From the NCBI RefSeq assembly GCF_900096765.1, contig NZ_LT615228.1, forward strand, positions 1,494,669 to 1,558,668: a stretch of 64,000 nucleotides of DNA. The letters are read 5' to 3'. The position numbers were made by a program, and so were the translations under genes. Positions 6,404 through 15,747 of this stretch are shown here, one piece after another. This DNA comes from Polynucleobacter necessarius. Lineage in GTDB: Bacteria; Pseudomonadota; Gammaproteobacteria; Burkholderiales; Burkholderiaceae. Every line of letters begins with the position of its first letter. Position 1 is the first letter of the stretch. A model generated the notes under the pieces. The model was not told where the DNA came from. It did not search any database and saw only the letters and a program-made list of their open reading frames with translations.

Positions 6404-8704
6404 TTAGGCTGCCTCTTTTGCTAAATTCATAAACAAAATTGAAACTTGCGCACCAATCACTTCGTCTCCCTGCATTCGATTTCGTATCTCTATCTTGGCG
6501 CCGTGATCATCAATAATTTTCTTTACGACTGCCAAGCCCAATCCCGTGCCTTTTGTCTTGGATGTGACATAAGGTTCAAATGCTCTTGCCAATATCTTAG
6601 CTGGAAATCCAACCCCAGAATCACTTATTGTCAAACGGACTGCGCTTTGCTTCACGCCATTTTGCTCGCCATATGGGACAAGCTCCGTTTTTACCTCCAC
6701 AGGCGCGTTCTGGCGAGCGCCCTCCAAGGTTGAGTCTTGGGCATTTTGGAGCAAATTGTGAATAACTTGCCGCAATTGTGTGGAGTCGCCCATGATATTT
6801 GGACAACGATCATCCAGCTGAGTCACCAATGGGCTGCCCTCATAAAGACCCAGAATTTCGCTTGTCAGCGTATTAATTGAAACTGGCTTTAGCTGTGGTG
6901 TTGGTGTTTTAGCAAAATCCCTAAAATCATTGACCATTTCTTTCATCGCCTGAACCTGACCAATAATTGTCTCAGTACTGCGATTAATCATCTCTTCTTG
7001 CTCGGGACTTAATTTACCTGCAAGCTTGTGTTGCAGTCTCTCAGCAGAAAGCTGAATTGGAGTCAGCGGATTTTTAATTTCATGGGCCAAGCGCCTTGCT
7101 ACTTCGCTCCACGCAATTGATCTTTGAGCGCTCACCACATCCGTAATGTCATCAAACACTACCATTCGTAAATCTGCAGTTAACTGAGTGCCGCGGACAA
7201 ATAAAGTAGCCCCCGGATCATTTTCAAATTCATTGGTCGTGTGAAGTTGAACTTGTTTTTGCCAAACCGGGGAAGCCTGCGGGATAGATGCCGAAGTTTG
7301 ATTGCCAGCCCCCAGACTCATCGTTGCAAAGCCTTCTTTGACGGCCTCCTCAAACTCTGCAAGGGCTACGTTACTACTTAAAGGCTTGCCATCCAACAGG
7401 GTTAAATCCTGCGCAAAAATGCGATCTGCCCCAGCATTACTAGAAACAATGTTGTACTCTGTATCAAAAATGCATACACCAGCCGTCAAGCTACCAAGAA
7501 CCTTCTCCAAAAACGCTTTTGATTCTTGCAAAGAGGTACGGGTATCGGCAAGCTGACGCGTCATCACATTAAATTGCTGCGTTAGCATCCCCAGCTCATC
7601 ACCGGTATCGAGCTCTGGTTTTGGCGATAAGTCACCTTGTGCAACTGCCTGAGTACCTCTTAGCAACATTAATAATGGTCGAGCCAATTGACGGCCCAAT
7701 AGTAGCGCCAAGATCACCGCCACAAATAAGGCAAAGAAAAGGGTGAGTGTTAGGGTTCCCACAAACATTTTGCGCAAGCCTGCGCGCCCCAAAGATTTCT
7801 CTTGATATTCGCTGTAAGCGGTCTCAACTGCAAAAATATTTTTTGCGAGCGGAACGGGAATATAGCGAACCAGTTGTAAAAAGTATTTATCGTCCACTTC
7901 CTTGTTTTGGTCTGGCCTTGTCTGCGCACCCCTCTTACGGACAATCGGCACAATCGCCCGAATGCGATAACCATGCTGGCCGCCTTCAAGCTCCACCTGA
8001 TCTAAAAAGGTAAGCCCCTTCTTTTCAAAAGCCTCAGCAACTTGACTTCCATCGGGAGGGGGCAAATAGTTTTTTGCTTTTGGCTCACTCGTGAAGAGCA
8101 TTTCCCGTTGCATATTAAAAAGGGTAATTTCTTGAATCCCAAACTGGTTGCGGATCTTCATGACCATGGCGCCAACTTGTTCGGAACTGGTGCCGGAGGG
8201 AACCTGCGCCACTTGTTCAGCAATAAAATTGCCTTCGCCCAAGATCTCTTCTTGAGCTATTCGTAAGGTTACACGCCCTAACTCTAGGCCGGAGTTCAGC
8301 GCAGACTCGACCTGTACATCAAACCAAGTTTCAATGCTTCGTGACACGAATTGCAAAGAAACGCCGTACAAAATAAGTCCTGGCACAATTCCTACCAATG
8401 CAAAAATCATTGCCAACTTAGCAATTAGGCGAGTTCCGAAACGGCCCTGGTACCAGCGTACCCCAATCACTACAACCAAAGTCAAAATCACTAAAGTCAA
8501 GCAAATTCCAATCACCACATTGGCCGCATATAACCAAATAAAGTAGCGATCAAAAAAAGCCGTGTTTGATGAGGCTAATAGCAAAAGCGCTAAAAGCAAA
8601 AGAGCAAAAGCACCAATCAAACCGATTACTATCGGTAGTAATTTTTTGCGCCAAACTTTTGATTCAAAAAAGCTGGACATTGGTGTGCCTATCGCCCCTA
8701 TCAT
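6404..8704 (-). CDS. ntrY: NtrY-like membrane histidine kinase
   Basis: A 766-residue sensor kinase. There are membrane helices near residues 23-44, 55-80 and 96-118, a periplasmic or cytoplasmic sensor segment, and a further helix near 315-337. Then come a HAMP domain (about 338-392), a PAS domain (about 396-500), and HisKA with the phospho-accepting H541 (RRLAHEIKNPLTPIQL). The HATPase domain carries SDSGVGFP and TGLGLAVVKKI. The start ATG overlaps the stop of the DUF4390 gene by four bases, indicating translational coupling. It presumably phosphorylates the NtrX-like protein encoded just downstream; the signal is unknown (nitrogen or redox status in relatives). Confidence 0.88.
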   Translation of the reverse strand: MIGAIGTPMSSFFESKVWRKKLLPIVIGLIGAFALLLLALLLLASSNTAFFDRYFIWLYAANVVIGICLTLVILTLVVVIGVRWYQGRFGTRLIAKLAMIFALVGIVPGLILYGVSLQFVSRSIETWFDVQVESALNSGLELGRVTLRIAQEEILGEGNFIAEQVAQVPSGTSSEQVGAMVMKIRNQFGIQEITLFNMQREMLFTSEPKAKNYLPPPDGSQVAEAFEKKGLTFLDQVELEGGQHGYRIRAIVPIVRKRGAQTRPDQNKEVDDKYFLQLVRYIPVPLAKNIFAVETAYSEYQEKSLGRAGLRKMFVGTLTLTLFFALFVAVILALLLGRQLARPLLMLLRGTQAVAQGDLSPKPELDTGDELGMLTQQFNVMTRQLADTRTSLQESKAFLEKVLGSLTAGVCIFDTEYNIVSSNAGADRIFAQDLTLLDGKPLSSNVALAEFEEAVKEGFATMSLGAGNQTSASIPQASPVWQKQVQLHTTNEFENDPGATLFVRGTQLTADLRMVVFDDITDVVSAQRSIAWSEVARRLAHEIKNPLTPIQLSAERLQHKLAGKLSPEQEEMINRSTETIIGQVQAMKEMVNDFRDFAKTPTPQLKPVSINTLTSEILGLYEGSPLVTQLDDRCPNIMGDSTQLRQVIHNLLQNAQDSTLEGARQNAPVEVKTELVPYGEQNGVKQSAVRLTISDSGVGFPAKILARAFEPYVTSKTKGTGLGLAVVKKIIDDHGAKIEIRNRMQGDEVIGAQVSILFMNLAKEAA

Positions 8705-9282
8705 CGCTTAATAAAATTAGATCCGCTTGGGGAAAAAGGAAAATACAACCAATCGCTTGAGACGTTCCAATCGCGATTATTTAGGGCATTTACTTGAAAC
8801 GGTTTTGGTAATTTGCTCAAGTCTAAGTTCATTCGCAAACCAGCAGTATAGGTTTTGCTTGCATCAACCTGTCCGCCATCTATGACACGCCATCCACCAA
8901 CACTTCCTACGGCTTGAAGGGCCTCCGATAATGACTTTGCAGAAAAAGTGAAGCCCTCTGAAGCAATGCGGTATTGCTGCGTCAATGGCTGATAGGAAAG
9001 ACGGGTTTGCCTATGTGCAAGTAGTGGTTTTTCATCAAACCAGTACCAGCGCGAGCGCGATAAATCAAAGTCTGTTTGGAAATAAAGTACAACCCCTTTT
9101 TGAACGGCATCTTCTAAACCGGGAGAGAGTTCAATTTGAAAAGCTGCATTTAAAAACCAGTCGCTATCAATCCTCTCCAACTCAAAGGATTTAATCTTGA
9201 TTCCTTCAGCGCTCACTGGTGTTGTGAATATTCCCAACACCATCAAACCCAAAAAGATGAATTGCTTAATTCTTTGGCTCAT
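8701..9282 (-). CDS. DUF4390 exported protein
   Basis: A 193-residue protein with an N-terminal signal peptide or anchor (residues about 8-25, ending TTPVSA). The remainder is a predicted beta-rich domain (IKIKSFELERIDSDWFLNA, then WYWFDEKPLL and LSYQPLTQQYRI). Its place between rsmB and ntrY is the conserved position of DUF4390 in Burkholderiales. The linkage suggests a periplasmic partner of NtrY, but this is unproven. It overlaps its neighbours by four bases at both ends. Confidence 0.75.
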   Translation of the reverse strand: MSQRIKQFIFLGLMVLGIFTTPVSAEGIKIKSFELERIDSDWFLNAAFQIELSPGLEDAVQKGVVLYFQTDFDLSRSRWYWFDEKPLLAHRQTRLSYQPLTQQYRIASEGFTFSAKSLSEALQAVGSVGGWRVIDGGQVDASKTYTAGLRMNLDLSKLPKPFQVNALNNRDWNVSSDWLYFPFSPSGSNFIKR

Positions 9283-10607
9283 GGCCCATTTTTCTTAAAC
9301 AAAGCATAGTAGAAACCGTCATTGACCTCTGTGGGCAAAAGTTGTCCCGGAGCGCCTAATCGTACCGCATTGCTGTGTTGCTCAGCAAACCAAATGGCCT
9401 GCCCCTCCCCCTCCTCGGGAAATACCGAGCAGGTAACGTATAAAAGGGTTCCGCTTGGCTTTAACATTCTCCAGGCTTGATTCAGTATTTCGCGCTGCCT
9501 AAGTTGTAAGGACTGAATATCAGCCTCACGACGCAAAAATGGAATGTCTGGATGCCGAGAGACGATTCCAGAAGCAGAACAAGGGGCATCAAGCAAAATT
9601 TTGTCAAATAGAACACCATCCCACCAAGCACCTTTTGAAGCATCCCCCCGCTGAATTTTGACGCGTTCAGAGTGAAGCCGCAGTCGATCTAGGTTGCCGC
9701 CAATTTTTCCAAGTCGCGCCCCATCTAGTTCGAGCGCAAGCATCTGACAGTCGGCCAACTCTAAGATGTGAGCAGTTTTACCCCCTGGAGCAGCACACGC
9801 ATCTAAGACCAATTCACTTGGTTGAGGATCTAGCAAAATGGCGGCTAATTGTGCTCCCGCATCTTGCACAGAGGCTGCGCCACTATAAAAACCCGGCAAA
9901 TCTGAAACGGGTGCCGGTATTGATATCCGCAATGCTGATGGCAAAGCAACTCCCGCTACAGATTCAATCTTTTCAGATGCAATACCCACATCAAGCAAAA
10001 GCGCCTGATACTGCTCTCGAGAATATTGGCGCTGATTTACCCTCAAAATTAACGGTGCGCGTTTTGCTTGAGAAAACAAAATCGATTGCCAAACCTTTGA
10101 GTAATTGCGCTTTAAGTTGGCACGCCACCAAGCCGGCACAAACATTGGTATTGGATCGGGCGGATAAGAGGGCTTTCCTGGGGCTGGTTCTAACGCTAAA
10201 CTAATCTTGCGTAACACAGCATTTACCAAACCCTTTGCATACATCGTCTTGTCGTATTGGTTGCAGGCCTGCACCGCTTGATCAACAATGGTGTGCGTCG
10301 CATATGGCTTGCTATCAGAGCCATCTCGCACAAATAATGCAATAGCAACACTTAAGAGATGGTCAACTTCCGGCGGTGGTGTCTTGGGAATAAATTGTTT
10401 AATCAATTCGTGAGAGCGTACCCACTTGCGAAGGGCATCAAAAGTGAGGCTCTGAACAATAGGCCTCTCATGAGAATCTAGCTGCTCCAATACCTCGGTG
10501 AGTGACCTGCCACTCATCACCTCGCTGATTGCTTGCGCTGCAATCGTGATTGCTTCGGAAAGCGGAAGACTGTGAGATGTTTTTTGATCTACCAAAAGAT
10601 TTTGCAC
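9279..10607 (-). CDS. rsmB: 16S rRNA m5C967 methyltransferase RsmB
   Basis: A 442-residue protein that methylates C967 of 16S rRNA with S-adenosylmethionine. The N-terminal third (about 12-150) is a NusB-like RNA-binding domain. The C-terminal catalytic domain has the SAM-binding DACAAPGGKTAHILEL, then DAPCSASG and VTCSVFPEEGE with the two active-site cysteines. Length is normal for the family. It lies 21 bases downstream of fmt and overlaps the DUF4390 start by four bases. Confidence 0.93.
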   Translation of the reverse strand: MQNLLVDQKTSHSLPLSEAITIAAQAISEVMSGRSLTEVLEQLDSHERPIVQSLTFDALRKWVRSHELIKQFIPKTPPPEVDHLLSVAIALFVRDGSDSKPYATHTIVDQAVQACNQYDKTMYAKGLVNAVLRKISLALEPAPGKPSYPPDPIPMFVPAWWRANLKRNYSKVWQSILFSQAKRAPLILRVNQRQYSREQYQALLLDVGIASEKIESVAGVALPSALRISIPAPVSDLPGFYSGAASVQDAGAQLAAILLDPQPSELVLDACAAPGGKTAHILELADCQMLALELDGARLGKIGGNLDRLRLHSERVKIQRGDASKGAWWDGVLFDKILLDAPCSASGIVSRHPDIPFLRREADIQSLQLRQREILNQAWRMLKPSGTLLYVTCSVFPEEGEGQAIWFAEQHSNAVRLGAPGQLLPTEVNDGFYYALFKKNGP

Positions 10608-10628
10608 GAAGCTGAAAAGCTCCGCCTT

Positions 10629-11612
10629 TTATGAAAAAAATAATTTTTCGGTAGCATGAAATGTTTGCAAGCATGTTTTTGCATCCATTCGCTTGCCACC
10701 GGACTTTTGCATCTCCAACACTTCTAGCACGCCATTGCCACACTGCACATAGGCACCCCTGTCACTAAATCCCAATACCTCTCCAGGCCTAGCGACACGA
10801 GGAGCCTGCAATTCCGCAACTGAGGAAGCCCATAGCTTTAGCACCTCGCCATTCATCTTGCTGCTGGCTCCAGGAAAGGGATTAAAAGCGCGAATACGAC
10901 GATCAAGCACTGGCGCATCGGCAGACCAATCGAGCTCGGCTTCACTTTTTAAGATTTTTTCTGCATAAGTAGTGCCAATAGTCGCTTGTGGTGTGCGCAT
11001 TATTTTTTCACCCGCTTGTAAAGCGCTCAGCGTTTCAACAATCAAGTTAGCACCTAGCTGAGCCAGTCGATCATGCAAACTTGCGCTGGTTTCTTGTTTT
11101 GTAATTTCAAGCTCGGCAACTAAGACTGTATCGCCCGTATCTAAGCCTGCATCCATTTGCATAATGCACACGCCTGTTTTTGCATCTCCAGCTTCAATTG
11201 CTCTCTGTATTGGCGCAGCGCCACGCCAACGAGGCAATAAAGAAGCATGAATATTAAAGCTCCCATGCCTACCTGGCCGCTCAGTGATATCTAAAACCTC
11301 TTGGGGCAATATAAGGCCATAAGCAACTACCACCATGGCATCAAACTCAAGCTCAGAAAGTTGCTGATATGCATCTTCAGCTTGCAACTTTTTTTCAGGA
11401 TCTGCTATGTTGCGCCTCAGGGTTATGGGCTGCAGTAGAGGAATATTTTTTTCTAAAGCAAATGCTTTCACAGGGCTAGCTTGAAGATGCATGCCCCTCC
11501 CGGCTCGGCGATCAGGTTGAGTTAAAGCCAAGACAATTTCATGGCCCGCGTCATAGATAGCCCGCATTGCTTGCGCCGCAAATTCGGGAGTTCCAGCAAA
11601 TACAATTTTCAT
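10629..11612 (-). CDS. fmt: Methionyl-tRNA formyltransferase
   Basis: A 327-residue cytoplasmic enzyme that formylates initiator Met-tRNA using 10-formyltetrahydrofolate. The N-terminal catalytic domain begins MKIVFAGTPEFAAQAM and holds the folate/active-site motif NIHASLLPRWRGAAPI with the catalytic Asn and His, then a conserved MDAGLDTGD. The C-terminal domain (about 210-320) binds tRNA. It directly follows def by nine bases, the standard def-fmt pair for formylation and deformylation of nascent proteins. Confidence 0.95.
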   Translation of the reverse strand: MKIVFAGTPEFAAQAMRAIYDAGHEIVLALTQPDRRAGRGMHLQASPVKAFALEKNIPLLQPITLRRNIADPEKKLQAEDAYQQLSELEFDAMVVVAYGLILPQEVLDITERPGRHGSFNIHASLLPRWRGAAPIQRAIEAGDAKTGVCIMQMDAGLDTGDTVLVAELEITKQETSASLHDRLAQLGANLIVETLSALQAGEKIMRTPQATIGTTYAEKILKSEAELDWSADAPVLDRRIRAFNPFPGASSKMNGEVLKLWASSVAELQAPRVARPGEVLGFSDRGAYVQCGNGVLEVLEMQKSGGKRMDAKTCLQTFHATEKLFFS

Positions 11613-11621
11613 TCAAGGCGC

Positions 11622-12137
11622 TTAGCGCTGTCCCAACAATTCTTTGGCGCGCTTTTTCATTTTTTGAGCAATACGATTGCGCTTTAAGATCGACAAATAT
11701 TCGACAAATACCTTACCCTTTAGATGGTCTAGTTCATGTTGCAAACATACTGCGAGCAAACCATCCGCATCTAACTCAAACTCTTTTCCATTTAGATCTA
11801 GGGCTTTTATTCGAATTTGTGCTGGCCGCTCAACTTCATCATAAAACTCAGGCACCGAAAGACAACCTTCGCGCCATGATTTTTTCTCAGGGCTTGCCCA
11901 AATAATTTCTGGATTAATGAATACCATTAATTCATTTTGATCATCAGAGATATCAACCACCACAATGCACTCGTGAATGTCCACTTGTGTTGCAGCCAAG
12001 CCAACGCCTGGAGCGTCATACATTGTGTCTGCCATGTCTTGCACAATTTTTTTAATGCGGGCATCCACCTGCTCTACGGGTTTAGCAACCGTATGCAGAC
12101 GCGGATCTGGATAGCAAAGGACATTTAATAAAGCCAT
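11622..12137 (-). CDS. def: Peptide deformylase
   Basis: A 171-residue metalloenzyme that removes the formyl group from new proteins. All three family motifs are present: GVGLAATQV (residues 44-52), EGCLSVP (90-96, metal ligand C92) and QHELDHLKG (133-141, metal ligands H134 and H138, catalytic E135). The start at 12137 ([14 protein letters not shown]) is chosen; a longer reading to 12236 adds residues foreign to the family. It heads the fmt-rsmB-DUF4390-ntrY-ntrX operon. Confidence 0.95.
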   Translation of the reverse strand: MALLNVLCYPDPRLHTVAKPVEQVDARIKKIVQDMADTMYDAPGVGLAATQVDIHECIVVVDISDDQNELMVFINPEIIWASPEKKSWREGCLSVPEFYDEVERPAQIRIKALDLNGKEFELDADGLLAVCLQHELDHLKGKVFVEYLSILKRNRIAQKMKKRAKELLGQR

Positions 12138-12204
12138 GTATGAATTATCCAACAGTGCAATAAACCTGTCCCGATTGCCGCAATTTCCCTGGCCTTGAAA
12201 ATGT

Positions 12205-12878
12205 TTGGCAATCATGACCACCTCCAGACCCCTCATTAATAAAATTAAACGCGGAGATGCAAGTTACCCGGTTCGGCTTGAAGATCTCTACGACCCGCCA
12301 GACTATATCTATATTTGCGGCGATGAAAAAGCTTTGCAACAGCCCATGATTGCAATTGTGGGGTCGCGCGAGGCCAGCCTTCAGGGGCTACAAAACTCCT
12401 CTCTGTTTGCCCAAAGCCTTTCACAGTCAGGGTTAGCCAGAGGAATTGATGGGGCAGCTCACAGGGCTGCCTTAGGTTTGGGGCGAAAGCACCCTACTGC
12501 AGCGGTTTGCGGAACGGGCATAGATATCGTTTATCCAAAAGAGCATCTAGGGTTAGCCCATGCAATTAGTCACCAAGGGCTTTTAATCTCTGAGCTCCCT
12601 CTGGGGGTTGGGCCAAAGCCCTTTCACTTCCCACGGCGCAATCGAATTATTGCTGCCCTCTTCTTGGGGTTGTTGTCATTGAAGCCGCCGAACGATCTGG
12701 CTCCTTAATCACCGCCCGCATTGCTGCTGAACTAGGAAGAGAGGTTTTTGCCCTCCCAGGGCCCATTCATGACCCTCATTTTTGGGGTTGCCACCAGCTC
12801 ATACAACAGGGCGCCAAGCTGGTTCGAAACCCAAAAGATGTCCTGGAGGAGCTTATTTTCCCCAAAAACCTCATTTAA
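12205..12878 (+). pseudogene. dprA: dprA remnant, truncated and frameshifted
   Basis: DprA loads RecA on incoming single-stranded DNA during natural transformation. Here only the Rossmann core is left. The first frame (12205 to about 12665) gives DPPDYIYICGDEKAL, IAIVGSREAS and GLARGIDGAAHRAA, then [10 protein letters not shown] frame change near 12665 is followed by [30 protein letters not shown] and [13 protein letters not shown]. The N-terminal region is missing. About six residues also seem lost just before GLARGIDGAAH, where relatives have a longer stretch between two SG motifs. The gene is divergent from def, as in relatives. Confidence 0.85.
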
Positions 12879-12921
12879 GGTTACCTAAAAGCAGATTTTG
12901 GAGCGGAATTACTTCCTGCTT

Positions 12922-12957
12922 AGGCTTTGCCAAAGCCTAAAAAAGGGCTTTTTTGGA
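12922..12957. terminator. Possible hairpin terminator downstream of the dprA remnant
   Basis: TAGGCTTT, loop GCC, AAAGCCTA forms an 8-bp stem followed by A-rich and then T-rich runs. The 204-base gap from 12879 to 13083 holds no gene I can recognise. The smg (DUF494) gene that often sits between dprA and the topoisomerase in relatives is not seen. Confidence 0.45.
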
Positions 12958-13083
12958 CTTTTCTAGATTTATCGGTTGATAATAAAAAAGGGGGTGGCTA
13001 TAAGCCAAATCTTGATTTTGCTTATTTGACCCTCATTTTTTGACATTAAAGACATTAATTCAGACTCAAATTTAGGCAAACGC

Positions 13084-15747
13084 GTGGCTAAAGCATCTAC
13101 CAAAAGCAGTTCCAAGACTACCTCTGTGGATCACCTAAAGGCATTGATCATTGCTGAAAAACCATCGGTAGCCAACGACATTGCGAAGGCCTTAGGGGGT
13201 TTTACTAAATATGAAGACTATTTTGAAAATGATGACTTTGTTATTTCATCAGCAGTTGGTCACCTATTAGAGATTGCGGCACCAGAGGAGTATGACGTCA
13301 AACGTGGCAAATGGTCATTTGCCAACCTACCGGTTGTCCCCCCTTATTTTGATTTACGCCCAATTGCTAAAACCGAATCTCGCCTCAAGGTTTTACAAAA
13401 ACTCATCAAACGTAAAGACATTACCTCTTTGATCAATGCCTGTGATGCTGGACGAGAAGGCGAGTTGATTTTTAGATTAATTGCGCAACATGCAAAAGCA
13501 TCTCAAACCGTTAAACGTTTGTGGCTGCAGTCGATGACACCAGCGGCTATTCGTGATGGCTTTGCCAGTTTGCGCACCGATGACGAGATGCAGCCTCTAG
13601 CAGATGCTGCACGCTGCCGCTCAGAGGCAGATTGGCTTGTGGGCATTAATGGCACTCGTGCAATGACCGCTTTCAATAGCAAAAGTGGTGGCTTTTTTCT
13701 CACCACAGTTGGTCGTGTTCAGACCCCCACACTTTCCATTGTTGTTGAGCGTGAGGAACTGATTCGCAAATTTGTCTCCAAGGATTATTGGGAGGTAAAA
13801 GCGGAGTTCATTGCCGCCGCTGGTATATATGAAGGTCGCTGGTTTGATCCGAAATTTAAGAAGGATATTACCGAGCCCGATGCTCGCGAAAACCGCCTAT
13901 GGAGCGAAGCCGCAGCCCAAAGTATTGTGGCCGCTTGTCGAGGCAAGAAGGGCAACGTAACCGAAGAGGCTAAACCAGCAACACAGTTAGCTCCGCAACT
14001 ATTTGACTTGACCAGCTTGCAGCGTGAAGCTAATGCTCGTTTTGGTTTTTCTGCAAAAAATACGCTGGGGCTTGCTCAAGCACTCTATGAGCGTCACAAG
14101 GTATTGACCTATCCCCGTACTGATGCAAAAGCACTTCCGGAAGATTATTTAGATACCGTCAAACAAACTATGGAGAATCTTGCCGAACATTCGCAAGAGT
14201 ACCGTCCATTTGCTAAACAAATTTTGCAAGGCGACCCAAAGGATCCAAAAGCAAAATCAGGGTATGGGTGGATCAAGCCCAATAAACGTATCTTTGATAA
14301 TTCCAAAATTTCTGATCACTTTGCGATCATTCCAACCCTAGAGACGCCAAAAAGCTTGAGCGAGCCAGAGGCCAAGTTATACGACTTGGTGGTGCGTCGC
14401 TTCTTAGCTGTGTTCTATCCTGCTGCAGAATTTAGAGTCACCACCCGCATTACGGAAGTCTCTGGTCACCACTTCAAAACCGAAGGTAGGGTCCTAGTGA
14501 ACCCTGGCTGGCTTACTGTCTACGGTAAATTCAATCAAGCAGACGATGAGCTGGTGCCCGTTCAAGAAGGTGAATCTGTACAAACCGAAGCCGTTGTTGC
14601 GCTACCCTTAAAAACCAAGCCACCTGCGCGCTATACCGAAGCCACTTTACTCTCCGCAATGGAAAGCGCTGGAAAGTGGGTTGATGATGATGAAATGCGT
14701 GAGGCTATGGCGGAAAAAGGGTTGGGAACCCCCGCAACGCGCGCAGCCATTATCGAGGGCCTATTGGCAGAAAAATATATAGTGCGCGAAGCACGTGAAC
14801 TCATTCCCACTGCAAAAGCGTTTCAACTCATGACGCTTTTGCGCGGCCTGGATGTTGAAGAGCTCACACGCCCCGACCTCACTGGTAGCTGGGAAAACAA
14901 GCTGTCGCTCATTGAGCAAGGCAAGATGAACCGGGATACCTTCATGCAAGAAATTGCACAAATGACACAACGAATTGTGAAGCGTGCCAAAGAATATGAC
15001 AGTGACACCATTCCGGGTGACTATGCCACGATGACCACCCCATGCCCTCACTGCAAAGGTCTGGTAAAAGAGAACTATCGTCGCTTCGCCTGTGAAAAGT
15101 GTGGATTTACTATTAGTAAAACCCCCGGTGGCCGCGCATTTGAGTATCCAGAAGTCGAAGAGTTATTGCGAGAAAAAACGATTGGCCCACTGCAAGGCTT
15201 TCGCAGCAAAATGGGTCGCCCGTTTGCAGCCATCATCAAGCTGAGTGAAATTCCTGAAGATGATGCAGACTATCCGAATGCCGGATTTAAGCTAGAGTTT
15301 GATTTTGGTAACGCCCAAGATGACGAGACTGAAGCGGTGGATTTCACCGGGCGTCAAGCTCTAGGCGTCTGCCCCAAATGCTCTGGCGCAGTCTATGAAG
15401 ATGGCATGCGCTATGTTTGTGAGAACAACACTAGGCCCGCAAAATCGTGCGACTTCAAAACGGGCAAGGTGGTGTTGCAACAAGAAGTTTCTGGCGAGCA
15501 AATTCAAAAGTTGCTCAAAGAAGGCAAAACAGATTTGCTCACCAACTTCAAATCCAATCGAACTGGACGCGGCTTTAAAGCTTACTTGGCCCTTGGTTCA
15601 GACGGCAAAATTGGTTTTGAGTTTGAAGCCAAAGCCCCTGGTTCAGCCAAGGCTCCAGCCAAGAAACGCGCTGGCGCAAGCGCAGCCACCAAGTCTGCAG
15701 CAAAACCTAAGCGTGCAAGCAAAGCAACATCATCCTCTAGTAGCTGA
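13084..15747 (+). CDS. topB: DNA topoisomerase III (type IA)
   Basis: An 887-residue type IA topoisomerase that relaxes and decatenates DNA. The Toprim domain (residues about 20-160) has LIIAEKPSVA and DAGREGELIF. The active-site tyrosine is Y343 in LTYPRTDAK. Two C-terminal cysteine-rich modules (PCPHCKG with CEKCG, and CPKCSG with a later Cys pair) are zinc-binding. The last 45 residues are an Ala/Lys/Ser-rich basic tail. The start is a GTG at 13084 and no upstream ATG is available. The 3-prime end overlaps the convergent MnmC-type gene by 166 bases. Confidence 0.93.
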   Translation: MAKASTKSSSKTTSVDHLKALIIAEKPSVANDIAKALGGFTKYEDYFENDDFVISSAVGHLLEIAAPEEYDVKRGKWSFANLPVVPPYFDLRPIAKTESRLKVLQKLIKRKDITSLINACDAGREGELIFRLIAQHAKASQTVKRLWLQSMTPAAIRDGFASLRTDDEMQPLADAARCRSEADWLVGINGTRAMTAFNSKSGGFFLTTVGRVQTPTLSIVVEREELIRKFVSKDYWEVKAEFIAAAGIYEGRWFDPKFKKDITEPDARENRLWSEAAAQSIVAACRGKKGNVTEEAKPATQLAPQLFDLTSLQREANARFGFSAKNTLGLAQALYERHKVLTYPRTDAKALPEDYLDTVKQTMENLAEHSQEYRPFAKQILQGDPKDPKAKSGYGWIKPNKRIFDNSKISDHFAIIPTLETPKSLSEPEAKLYDLVVRRFLAVFYPAAEFRVTTRITEVSGHHFKTEGRVLVNPGWLTVYGKFNQADDELVPVQEGESVQTEAVVALPLKTKPPARYTEATLLSAMESAGKWVDDDEMREAMAEKGLGTPATRAAIIEGLLAEKYIVREARELIPTAKAFQLMTLLRGLDVEELTRPDLTGSWENKLSLIEQGKMNRDTFMQEIAQMTQRIVKRAKEYDSDTIPGDYATMTTPCPHCKGLVKENYRRFACEKCGFTISKTPGGRAFEYPEVEELLREKTIGPLQGFRSKMGRPFAAIIKLSEIPEDDADYPNAGFKLEFDFGNAQDDETEAVDFTGRQALGVCPKCSGAVYEDGMRYVCENNTRPAKSCDFKTGKVVLQQEVSGEQIQKLLKEGKTDLLTNFKSNRTGRGFKAYLALGSDGKIGFEFEAKAPGSAKAPAKKRAGASAATKSAAKPKRASKATSSSSS

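Noticed and set aside
8560..8625. AGCAAAAGC-type repetitive stretch near the start of ntrY
   Set aside because: It encodes a Leu/Ala-rich membrane helix in a conserved position; the repetition follows from amino acid composition.
12879..13083. Remnant of smg (DUF494) between dprA and topB
   Set aside because: No frame in this gap reads like Smg; only a hairpin is visible.
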